A stretch of DNA of 5,036 nt from JBBQKF01 sp038326615 (GTDB lineage: Bacteria; Bacillota; Clostridia; Saccharofermentanales; UBA5734), in assembly GCA_038326615.1 (NCBI GenBank), contig JBBQKF010000161.1:1-5036 (forward strand), read 5' to 3'. How positions within the stretch are numbered: the first letter of the stretch is position 1; the number at the start of each line of letters is the position of its first letter. Of this stretch, positions 1 through 5,036 are shown in pieces. The notes below the pieces were generated by a model. The model ran no database searches. It was not told where the DNA came from and saw only the letters and a list, made by a program, of their open reading frames with translations. A program made the translations under genes and the position numbers.

Positions 1-550
1 TATCAGGATAGACTTTTAGGTAAGGTGAATTTACCTTATTAACAAAATACATCGCTTTACTAATTGTGTTACAAAAATCATTTTCCATTGTTTCAAAGGC
101 AAGAATTACGCCTTTTGACGCTGCCAGTTCAGTGCACTTGTATAGATTCTCAAGAAATCGTTCTCTGGTGCTTGAAGTTGAGATTTCATCGTAATAAACA
201 TCATAGCCTGCAAGTTGAATTATTCTTACGCCTAAGGAATACGAAAGATCAACTGCCTTTTGCATAATATCGAGCCCTCTTTTCTCTGTTTCCGGAACAG
301 AGCTTCCGAGAGGAAATTTCCTATGCCCGCTAAGACACATTGTGTCTATTTTGATCCTGTTTTTCTTCATTGCATCTAAAACGACATATTTATCATTATC
401 TGAATAATCGAGTCTTGAAAGTCTGTAATCTGATTCATCAATGCTAATCTCAAGTGTATCAAATCCTGCTTCTTTCGTTGCAAAAAGTTTCGAATCCCAT
501 GAAATCAAATCAGGCATTGCCTTTTCGTATAGTCCAAGAAAATATTCCAT
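1..550 (-). CDS. ulaE: UlaE-type L-ribulose-5-phosphate 3-epimerase / hexulose-6-phosphate isomerase, 3' end off window
   Basis: This reading frame opens with ATG at 550 and stays open for 183 codons to the left edge. Family members are about 285 residues, so roughly the last 100 are missing. It is a TIM-barrel sugar-phosphate isomerase/epimerase. Family hallmarks are plain: GLYEKAMP (residues 6-13), LEISIDESDYRLSRL (33-47), MCLSGHRKFPLGS (71-83), IQLAGYDVYY (111-120) and SISKA-like ISKA (163-166). Glu153 in AFETME matches the first metal-binding catalytic Glu of E. coli UlaE; the other metal ligands lie beyond the edge. In E. coli UlaE interconverts L-xylulose-5-P and L-ribulose-5-P in the cytoplasm during L-ascorbate use, and paralogue SgbU is similar, so the exact substrate here is open. 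A Shine-Dalgarno AGAGG sits 9 nt upstream, supporting the start. It lies 241 bp downstream of the cupin gene, so it may have its own promoter, though none was convincing. Confidence 0.93.
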   Translation of the reverse strand, partial: MEYFLGLYEKAMPDLISWDSKLFATKEAGFDTLEISIDESDYRLSRLDYSDNDKYVVLDAMKKNRIKIDTMCLSGHRKFPLGSSVPETEKRGLDIMQKAVDLSYSLGVRIIQLAGYDVYYDEISTSSTRERFLENLYKCTELAASKGVILAFETMENDFCNTISKAMYFVNKVNSPYLKVYPD

Positions 551-791
551 TTTTACCTACCTCTTACCATTATCTCTTTGTTCGTGAATCCCAATTCTTG
601 ACACAAAGTTCTTCGCACTTACTTATTACCATCGTTTCACAGATAAAACTTCTCTCTCAAGGCTTAACAACAACAAATACGTCCAAAAACCATACAATCT
701 TCCATTGTTTTAAGTGAGTGATTAACTCAATAGTCATCAAATTAATTAGGACTGAATAAACGCTAAAATCTACTAGTGTACTAACTATATT
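551..791. other. 241-bp intergenic region between cupin gene and ulaE-like gene
   Basis: No coding region is supported here on either strand. No good rho-independent terminator follows the cupin stop. The best hairpin is weak: on the minus strand ACAAT-5 nt-ATTGT (694-708), with a run of five T a few bases later (685-689). Next to it lies another dyad, TGAGT-5 nt-ACTCA (715-729), whose centre is 21 bp from the first. Just after the cupin stop is TAGT-GT-ACTA (774-783). I found no -35/-10 pair with good spacing for the ulaE-like gene on the minus strand. The region could therefore be a long operon spacer, or hold a regulated promoter with poor consensus elements. Confidence 0.6.
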
Positions 792-1982
792 TTACGGAGT
801 CTGCGAATTCGATGGGAAATGCTTAAGAATTACAAGAGGCTCATGCGAGCTTGCATTTGTTATTGTTACACCTTCGCGTGCAGCTTTTTCACTAACAAAA
901 AATTCATCTGCAGAAAGTTGTCCAAATCTTAACATGGTCGCTGTCTCGCAATCATGACAACCAAACTTTCCATGACCTTGAACAAGAATGCAGCCATATG
1001 CAAAGTCGTCTTTAATTACAACAGTCTGATTTGGATACACTGTAAGTTCTTTTGCTGCTATGTACTCATTACCGTAAGCAATCCATTTATCGAGATATTG
1101 GTCATTCTTGTTTATAAGAATAGATGGTCTGAAATAATTTTTCTTATAATGAGGGTCAACATTTTTCTCCCAGTCAAGAAGACCGAATATATAATCAACG
1201 TCTTCTTTCTTATCATCCGGACAGTTTTCGTTAAGGAAAGATTCGTCGTATATTTCGCTATCTGTTATGTTTTCATAAACGCTGTTTACGTCAGAATTCC
1301 ATTGTGGTTCATATGTCAGATAAGAACCTGGTGCATGGATAACTCCTGCAGGTGTATACCAACCTGTACCGAGTTCGATTCTATATGCACGCGAAAGTTC
1401 TGTAATTTTAATATCTCTTGTTTTATAATCTGCCAGACGATCTTTGACTTCCTGTGGTTTGCAATCTGGATCAAACCCAAAATAGGTATGAGGAAATTTG
1501 CCAGGATAGTTATTTAACTGTGGTGGATAGTAATAAGCTTCTGGTTTCCCAATTTTACCAACTCTGCCAGCAGAAACAAAATCTAGATGAACGTGATGAA
1601 ATAAAGCTCCTTCATAGTCAAAAAACTTTGAATACATTGGCCACGTTTTATGTTTGCTATATAATTCTTCTCCAATAAGATCAGCTTTTAATGTGTCTAC
1701 AAATTCCTTTAGTGAAATCTTGTCTTCAACCTTACCTGAAATATTAATATAGCTCATTCCCTCATCTTTCGCTGCATCAGGTCCATTCATTGCAGCAATT
1801 ACAGAAGAAAACCAGCGTTCCTTAATAGAGCCTCTATGTGTACCAAGTGCAAAATAGTCATCCGGATGAAGCTTAAGTCTATGCCCGGCAGATCCAAAAC
1901 GTCTTGGGACAAAAACTGGTATAAGGTTTAAAATACCTCCGTTTTTCGAAAAATAATCTCTGATTATATTGTCATTGCTCAT
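792..1982 (-). CDS. Cupin-family, phosphomannose-isomerase-like sugar isomerase (uncharacterised)
   Basis: With the start at ATG 1982 the product is 396 residues (MSNDN...). The frame is open up to ATG 2096, but those 38 extra residues are low-complexity, AT-rich and without a ribosome site, so I prefer 1982. The N-terminal part carries FVPRRFGSAGHRLKLHPDDYF (23-43) and HRGSIKERWFSS (49-60). The central cupin resembles type I phosphomannose isomerase (ManA): HxH at 130/132, GKPE with Glu148, and PAGVIHA with His216 match the Q-x-H, Glu and His zinc ligands of ManA. EPQWNSD (225-231) and LLDW (268-271) match ManA's E-Q-x-SD and YDW motifs. Residues about 310-390 look like a second, degenerate cupin. 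The inferred role is aldose-ketose isomerisation of a sugar or sugar phosphate in the cytoplasm; the substrate cannot be read from sequence. It follows the anSME gene by 121 nt and is probably in the same operon. No strong Shine-Dalgarno lies just before 1982, which is odd. Confidence 0.85.
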   Translation of the reverse strand: MSNDNIIRDYFSKNGGILNLIPVFVPRRFGSAGHRLKLHPDDYFALGTHRGSIKERWFSSVIAAMNGPDAAKDEGMSYINISGKVEDKISLKEFVDTLKADLIGEELYSKHKTWPMYSKFFDYEGALFHHVHLDFVSAGRVGKIGKPEAYYYPPQLNNYPGKFPHTYFGFDPDCKPQEVKDRLADYKTRDIKITELSRAYRIELGTGWYTPAGVIHAPGSYLTYEPQWNSDVNSVYENITDSEIYDESFLNENCPDDKKEDVDYIFGLLDWEKNVDPHYKKNYFRPSILINKNDQYLDKWIAYGNEYIAAKELTVYPNQTVVIKDDFAYGCILVQGHGKFGCHDCETATMLRFGQLSADEFFVSEKAAREGVTITNASSHEPLVILKHFPSNSQTP

Positions 1983-2033
1983 CTTAATTTTTGTATGACT
2001 ATAACTAATAATTTTATAGGCATACTCTCCTTT
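1979..2033 (-). promoter_or_regulatory. Candidate 14-codon leader ORF with displaced Shine-Dalgarno, overlapping cupin start
   Basis: The only strong Shine-Dalgarno upstream of the cupin gene, AAAGGAGAG (2025-2033), lies over 40 nt from its ATG and is immediately followed by another ATG at 2023. That ATG opens a 14-codon ORF (MPIKLLVIVIQKLR, ending at 1979) whose TGA overlaps the cupin ATG as ATGA. Such an overlap is the classic geometry for translational coupling by termination-reinitiation. The spacing from GGAG to the small ORF's ATG is only 3 nt, which is short. The peptide's role, if any, is unknown. Chance is possible. Confidence 0.3.
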
Positions 2034-2051
2034 CTGTTTCTGCTTTAATAA

Positions 2052-2078
2052 ATTATAATTTTTAAATTTAATTCTCAA
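2052..2078 (-). promoter_or_regulatory. Possible internal promoter ahead of the cupin gene
   Basis: On the minus strand TTGAGA (2073-2078, five of six matches to the -35 consensus) is followed after 15 bp by a perfect TATAAT (2052-2057). A 15-bp spacer is 2 bp under the optimum, which weakens the case, and the region is AT-rich so chance matches are common. If active, it would start transcription near 2045 and give the cupin gene a leader of about 63 nt containing the small upstream ORF. Confidence 0.3.
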
Positions 2079-2103
2079 TGCGAATACGAAACGCATAATA
2101 AGC

Positions 2104-3243
2104 TCAATCTATTCCATGCCTCATTTTATGATATTGCAATGCACTTGTCATTTTCGAAATATAGGGTCTTGCAAATGTATAAAAACTAAAAAGGGCTTCG
2201 CAATATATGTTCTCCATCGCAGTTCCATTTGAACTCAAGTCTCTGTCTCTCCTGCACCCACCTTTGCAAAGATCATAGTTTTGGCAAGCATTGCATTTTG
2301 TTTTGTCATAATTTGATGTAGCAATAAATTGTTTCATTTTCTCCGAATTGTATATTTCATTAAAAGTGTTTTCATTAATATTACCTGTTTTCCAGTTGTC
2401 CACACAATAAAAATCACATGGAAAAACACTTCCATCAGCCTCAATAACGAACTGTCCACTGCAAAATCCCAGCATTCCGCATTGTTCTGACATCTGCCCG
2501 CATGCAACTCTGATTAAATTATCAAAAAATCTTATACTTACATAATTGTCGTTCATAAAATCCTCGTAATAAAGTACAAAAAGTGTTTTGAGAAACTCCT
2601 CGTATAATACCGGCGTAAGGGAATGCACAGAATTTAGAGGCTCGCTGTCAAGAGGATCCAGACAGGGGATGAACTGTAAATATCTAAATCCATTGCTTTT
2701 GTAAAAGTTATAAGACTTTTTAATATGTTTCGCAGTAAAGGAAGTAACAACAGTTAATATATTAAACTCGATTTCGGCTTTTTCAAACCGTCTTGCAGTT
2801 TTAATAATTTTACTATGAGTTGGATTATGAATGGAGTCAACTCTTAAGTAGTCGTGCACTTCCTTATAGCCGTCAATTGAAAGTCCCACAAGAAAATTGT
2901 TAACTTTAAAAAATTTAATGAAATCATCGCTTATATCCAGTCCATTTGTCTGAATTGAATATGATATTTTAATGCCTTTACTATTGTGGAACTTAACTTT
3001 ATCAATAAACAACTCGTAAAACTCCAATTTTGCAAGGGCAGGTTCACCGCCCTGAAATGCAAATCCAATGCTCTTAGTCGCATATTTCAGTGCTTGTTTT
3101 ATGATATTTTCAGCTGTCTCATAATTCATAATTCCATATGATTCGTTGTCTCTACTTTGGGCAAGGCTATTATAAAAGCAATATTTACATCGCATATTAC
3201 ATAGACTTGATGCTGGCTTTATCAAAAGAGTAAGATGCTCCAT
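2104..3243 (-). CDS. Anaerobic sulfatase-maturating enzyme (anSME), radical SAM with SPASM domain
   Basis: The 379-residue product oxidises a Cys or Ser in the active-site motif of a sulfatase to C-alpha-formylglycine, working in the cytoplasm without oxygen. The N-terminal radical SAM domain has CNMRCKYCFY with the 4Fe-4S cysteines Cys15, Cys19 and Cys22, and FAFQGGEP (61-68) for S-adenosylmethionine binding. LVGLSIDG (118-125) and FNILTVVT (160-167) are also family motifs. The C-terminal SPASM region holds eight auxiliary-cluster cysteines: 255, 261, 276, 317, 320, 326, 330 and 348. Asp277 in PCDFY corresponds to the proposed catalytic base of C. perfringens anSME, and from memory the numbering is identical to that enzyme. 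Length is normal. ATG 3243 is 13 nt after the stop of the exporter gene, with GAGGTG about 8 nt upstream, so the two are co-transcribed and probably co-translated. No sulfatase is encoded in the window. A peptide-modifying SPASM role is unlikely given this match. Confidence 0.95.
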   Translation of the reverse strand: MEHLTLLIKPASSLCNMRCKYCFYNSLAQSRDNESYGIMNYETAENIIKQALKYATKSIGFAFQGGEPALAKLEFYELFIDKVKFHNSKGIKISYSIQTNGLDISDDFIKFFKVNNFLVGLSIDGYKEVHDYLRVDSIHNPTHSKIIKTARRFEKAEIEFNILTVVTSFTAKHIKKSYNFYKSNGFRYLQFIPCLDPLDSEPLNSVHSLTPVLYEEFLKTLFVLYYEDFMNDNYVSIRFFDNLIRVACGQMSEQCGMLGFCSGQFVIEADGSVFPCDFYCVDNWKTGNINENTFNEIYNSEKMKQFIATSNYDKTKCNACQNYDLCKGGCRRDRDLSSNGTAMENIYCEALFSFYTFARPYISKMTSALQYHKMRHGID

Positions 3244-3256
3244 AATCCTTCACCTC

Positions 3257-4024
3257 TCACATAAAAAATGAAACATAAACATTGTATAAACTTAGCAAAA
3301 TCATTGACCCAATCAGTGCATTAAATAGTCCTTCAATATGCTTATGAACAAGTTTCCTGTTTAAATGTGTCCCTACAATTCCGCCAATAATAGCCGCAGG
3401 AATCATTAAAAGAAGCATGCTAAGTTCAAAAGTGTTTAAACCTGGTGAAACTGTTGTTGTAATAACTGTCGTAAGCTGTGAAAAGAAGATTGTAAAAATC
3501 GAGAAAACTGCGGCATCTTTTACCTGTAATGAAAATATTATGCAAATAATAACAATATTTATTGGTCCACCACCTATTCCTAAAAACGACGAAAGGCTTC
3601 CCATTAAAACACCGGCAAGAATCATTACGACTTTATTTTCCGTCTTGTAATGAGGATAGTATTTTCTAAAAAGGACAAACACAAAAAGCGCAATTAGCAT
3701 GGAAGCTTGAATACCCTTTGCAATGTTATTTGACACATTATTTGATAGTAAATCAAACATGCTTTTACCGAAAAAACCCCCCAGAATAGAACCTGTTGAA
3801 AGCAATATTATCCTGTTGTCGAATTTAATACCTATTTTCAAATATTTGTAACATGATACTGTAGCCATTGATAACACTGTTATGGATGACAAAACACCTA
3901 TGGTAGCTACATTATATGTGCCTATTGCATCTAGTGTCGGCTTTATTATAATTCCTCCACCAACCCCTGCAATTCCGCCAATTGTTGTTGCAAATAAAGT
4001 TACTAAAAAATATATTAATGGCAA
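3257..4024 (-). CDS. TauE/SafE-family (DUF81) anion exporter
   Basis: This 255-residue integral membrane protein has about eight hydrophobic segments (roughly 2-26, 36-60, 70-88, 101-120, 131-150, 154-167, 172-192 and 199-219, with a last one near 234-253). It shows the duplicated, glycine-rich signature of the family: GGIAGVGGGIIIKP (16-29) in the first half and GSLSSFLGIGGGPINI (142-157) in the second. The family moves sulfite, sulfate, sulfoacetate or other organosulfur anions out of the cell. Placed directly before an anaerobic sulfatase-maturating enzyme, export of sulfate or a related anion freed from a sulfated glycan is the natural guess, but the substrate is inference. The start is TTG at 4024, preceded 7 nt away by a strong GGAGGG; the next in-frame ATG is codon 53, too late. 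An in-frame TGA abuts the TTG, so no longer N-terminus is possible. It is probably the first gene of a transcript from the promoter at 4108-4136. Confidence 0.9.
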   Translation of the reverse strand: MPLIYFLVTLFATTIGGIAGVGGGIIIKPTLDAIGTYNVATIGVLSSITVLSMATVSCYKYLKIGIKFDNRIILLSTGSILGGFFGKSMFDLLSNNVSNNIAKGIQASMLIALFVFVLFRKYYPHYKTENKVVMILAGVLMGSLSSFLGIGGGPINIVIICIIFSLQVKDAAVFSIFTIFFSQLTTVITTTVSPGLNTFELSMLLLMIPAAIIGGIVGTHLNRKLVHKHIEGLFNALIGSMILLSLYNVYVSFFM

Positions 4025-4075
4025 TCAGATACCCTCCGGATTAAATTTATAGAACACAATAATGTCATCCCTCAT
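4025..4075 (-). promoter_or_regulatory. Candidate 16-codon leader ORF abutting the exporter's TTG start
   Basis: In the predicted leader of the exporter mRNA an ATG at 4075 opens a 16-codon ORF (MRDDIIVFYKFNPEGI) whose TGA (4025-4027) directly precedes, in frame, the TTG start codon. It also runs across the GGAGGG ribosome site of the exporter, so translating it would affect initiation downstream. No Shine-Dalgarno precedes its ATG, only an A-rich stretch, so its translation is doubtful. A chance ORF is quite possible. Confidence 0.22.
4032..4037 (-). promoter_or_regulatory. Ribosome binding site fixing the TTG start of the exporter gene
   Basis: GGAGGG on the minus strand, 7 nt before TTG at 4024, is a near-ideal Shine-Dalgarno. 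It decides the non-ATG start, because an in-frame stop lies immediately upstream and no ATG occurs within the first 50 codons. Confidence 0.85.
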
Positions 4076-4107
4076 TTTTTTAAAATTTACAATTTCAACT
4101 TCTTGAT

Positions 4108-4136
4108 AGTATAGCCCAAAATAATCAATTTTACAA
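4108..4136 (-). promoter_or_regulatory. Sigma-A-type promoter for the exporter-anSME operon
   Basis: On the minus strand TTGTAA (4131-4136, four of six to the -35 consensus) and TATACT (4108-4113, five of six to the -10) are separated by exactly 17 bp. Transcription would begin near 4101, leaving a leader of about 77 nt before the TTG start. It lies in the 175-bp gap after the GH36 gene, so the exporter, anSME and perhaps the genes downstream can be expressed apart from GH36. No terminator was seen between GH36 and this promoter, so read-through is also possible. Confidence 0.65.
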
Positions 4137-4141
4137 ATATT

Positions 4142-4153
4142 TAGTATATACTA
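4142..4153. promoter_or_regulatory. Perfect 12-bp palindrome, candidate GntR/HutC-type operator
   Basis: TAGTATATACTA is a perfect palindrome lying 5 bp upstream of the -35 element, centred near -47 from the predicted start. Its core GTATATAC fits the GT-x-TA-x-AC pattern bound by HutC-subfamily GntR regulators, which include several sugar repressors such as TreR. The position would suit an activator or a repressor contacting RNA polymerase. No regulator gene is in the window, so the cognate protein is unknown. On the right it adjoins a direct repeat of TAGTTC (4152-4157 and 4166-4171, 14-bp period). Confidence 0.45.
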
Positions 4154-4199
4154 GTTCACTTCGGATAGTTCCTGCATGCAACATATAATTATCATTTTC

Positions 4200-5036
4200 T
4201 CACGATTTTGTTTCTATAAGAAAAGATCTTGCCATATTAATATCTGGCAAATTGACGGTCAAATCATAAGCAACAAGATTAAACTCACACTTTGTATCCA
4301 TTGATGGATAGTTTATTTTAACTGATACATCTTTTCCAACGAAATGGTTAAGCTTTATGTGGTATGTTGATTCTTCACTGCTTAATCTCCATACATTTAA
4401 CAACATACGAGTTTTGCTAGTGTTGATGTAACCAATGCACGCCCATGTTTTCTTGTTGCAGATATTAATTATACCATCAGGATAAGTTGGTAAAGCATTG
4501 AGAATAAAACCGCGTTCGTTTTTGTAGAGTGATGATGCTTCCTTAATAAGTTTAAGGTTAAAATCATCCGCATATTCAATATGTCCTGAAAGCAACATAA
4601 CACCGCACATGCCATTAATCATATTAAAAATTGTCTCTTCGCCATTTTTCATCGATTCAAAGTATCCTTGTGTGTCAAGAATGCCCGGGATCTCTCTTAC
4701 ATTAAAAAGCAATGGATATGGGTACGCCCAAACGCCATTATGTTCAGGCAGAAGAATTGCTGACTCGCCCTGGATAATTGATGGATAATAATGATATATT
4801 TCCTGATCACTGTTGCTTTCAAGATGGAAATGCTGCAAAATTCCATAATCCTGCCTCATTGCTCCCGAAGCACAATTCTCAAGAATAAGGCTAGGAAACT
4901 CTGATTTTAGTGAATCAATAAAGTTGTAGAAGGAATTTACATTCATTATTTGACCTTCAGCGGCACAGTCCGCTATTGTATCATCGCCAGTTCCCAAACA
5001 CCCGTTATAATCATTTTTTATGTATCCAATTCCCAT
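4200..5036 (-). CDS. GH36 alpha-galactosidase, C-terminal part (5' end off window)
   Basis: The frame is open from the right edge to TGA at 4200, giving the last 278 residues. The ATG at the very edge is an internal codon, since GH36 enzymes are usually about 700 residues and this segment begins in the middle of the catalytic barrel. YIKNDYN (5-11 of the visible part) carries the expected nucleophile Asp9. LILENCASGAMRQDYG (50-65) is the substrate-binding cysteine/glycine motif. ESNSDQ (73-78) carries the expected acid/base Asp77; the 68-residue gap between the two aspartates suits the family. ILPEHNGVWAYPYP (93-106) is also typical, and residues from about 195 form the C-terminal beta-sandwich. 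The enzyme hydrolyses terminal alpha-linked galactose (or occasionally N-acetylgalactosamine) with retention. Whether it is secreted cannot be judged without the N-terminus. It is upstream of, and in the same direction as, the exporter/anSME genes. Confidence 0.9.
   Translation of the reverse strand: MGIGYIKNDYNGCLGTGDDTIADCAAEGQIMNVNSFYNFIDSLKSEFPSLILENCASGAMRQDYGILQHFHLESNSDQEIYHYYPSIIQGESAILLPEHNGVWAYPYPLLFNVREIPGILDTQGYFESMKNGEETIFNMINGMCGVMLLSGHIEYADDFNLKLIKEASSLYKNERGFILNALPTYPDGIINICNKKTWACIGYINTSKTRMLLNVWRLSSEESTYHIKLNHFVGKDVSVKINYPSMDTKCEFNLVAYDLTVNLPDINMARSFLIETKS

Noticed and set aside
598..626. Plus-strand TTGACA (598-603) as a promoter
   Set aside because: The hexamer 17 bp downstream (ACTTAT, 621-626) is a poor -10, and no plus-strand gene follows.
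631..641. Catabolite-responsive (CcpA cre) site in the gap upstream of the ulaE-like gene
   Set aside because: CGTTTCA resembles half a cre, but the spacing is off by one base and the other half is absent.
685..708. Rho-independent terminator after the cupin gene
   Set aside because: The stem is only five mostly A/T pairs and the T-run is offset, so termination would be poor.
454..717. Plus-strand open frame running from inside the ulaE-like gene into the intergenic gap
   Set aside because: No ribosome site, no recognisable domain, and it overlaps the strongly supported minus-strand start at 550.
954..1517. 187-codon open frame on the plus strand
   Set aside because: It is antisense to the cupin gene. 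Its composition (Ile/Phe/Cys-rich) and lack of domains are typical of a shadow of a real coding strand.
1983..2096. 38-residue N-terminal extension of the cupin protein
   Set aside because: Low-complexity AT-rich residues, a TATAAT-like sequence inside it, no Shine-Dalgarno at 2096, and the conserved region begins shortly after the ATG at 1982.
2104..3243. Radical SAM/SPASM protein as a RiPP peptide-modifying enzyme
   Set aside because: The cysteine layout and conserved motifs match sulfatase-maturating enzymes throughout, and no nearby precursor-peptide gene was seen.
3417..3650. 77-codon plus-strand open frame
   Set aside because: Antisense shadow of the TauE/SafE gene with no support of its own.
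3257..5036. Sulfoquinovose (sulfoglycolysis) locus suggested by a TauE/SafE exporter next to a glycosidase
   Set aside because: The glycosidase is GH36, not a sulfoquinovosidase, no sulfoglycolytic enzyme is seen, and anSME points to sulfate esters rather than sulfonates.

Overview
The window is a stretch of low-G+C bacterial DNA (about one third G+C by eye). All five recognisable genes lie on the minus strand. Clear Shine-Dalgarno sites precede most genes, one gene starts with TTG, and the anaerobic sulfatase-maturating enzyme closely resembles the Clostridium perfringens one. Together these suggest an anaerobic, probably gut-associated member of the Bacillota (Clostridia-like). This assignment is inferred from style and family resemblance, not proven.

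In transcription order (right to left): (1) the C-terminal part of a GH36 alpha-galactosidase, 5036 to 4200, whose N-terminus is off the window; (2) a 175-bp gap with a good sigma-A-type promoter and a perfect 12-bp palindrome resembling a GntR/HutC operator; (3) a TauE/SafE-family anion exporter with a TTG start, 4024 to 3257; (4) 13 bp further on, a radical-SAM anaerobic sulfatase-maturating enzyme (anSME), 3243 to 2104; (5) a cupin protein resembling type I phosphomannose isomerase, best started at 1982 and ending at 792; (6) a 241-bp gap with no confident signal; (7) the N-terminal two thirds of a UlaE-type L-ribulose-5-phosphate 3-epimerase / hexulose-phosphate isomerase, from 550 off the left edge.

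Read together, the genes look like part of a carbohydrate-utilisation locus for a sulfated, galactose-containing glycan. GH36 would remove alpha-galactosyl residues. anSME would install formylglycine in a sulfatase, none of which is encoded in view. TauE/SafE would expel the released sulfate or a related sulfur oxyanion. The cupin and UlaE-like enzymes would rearrange the sugar or sugar phosphate for central metabolism. The least characterised component is the cupin enzyme, which keeps the likely metal ligands of phosphomannose isomerase but differs in sequence outside them. Small regulatory features also deserve attention: two short upstream ORFs that end exactly at, or overlap, the start codons of the exporter and cupin genes.

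No tRNA, rRNA, insertion sequence, CRISPR array or confident terminator was seen.
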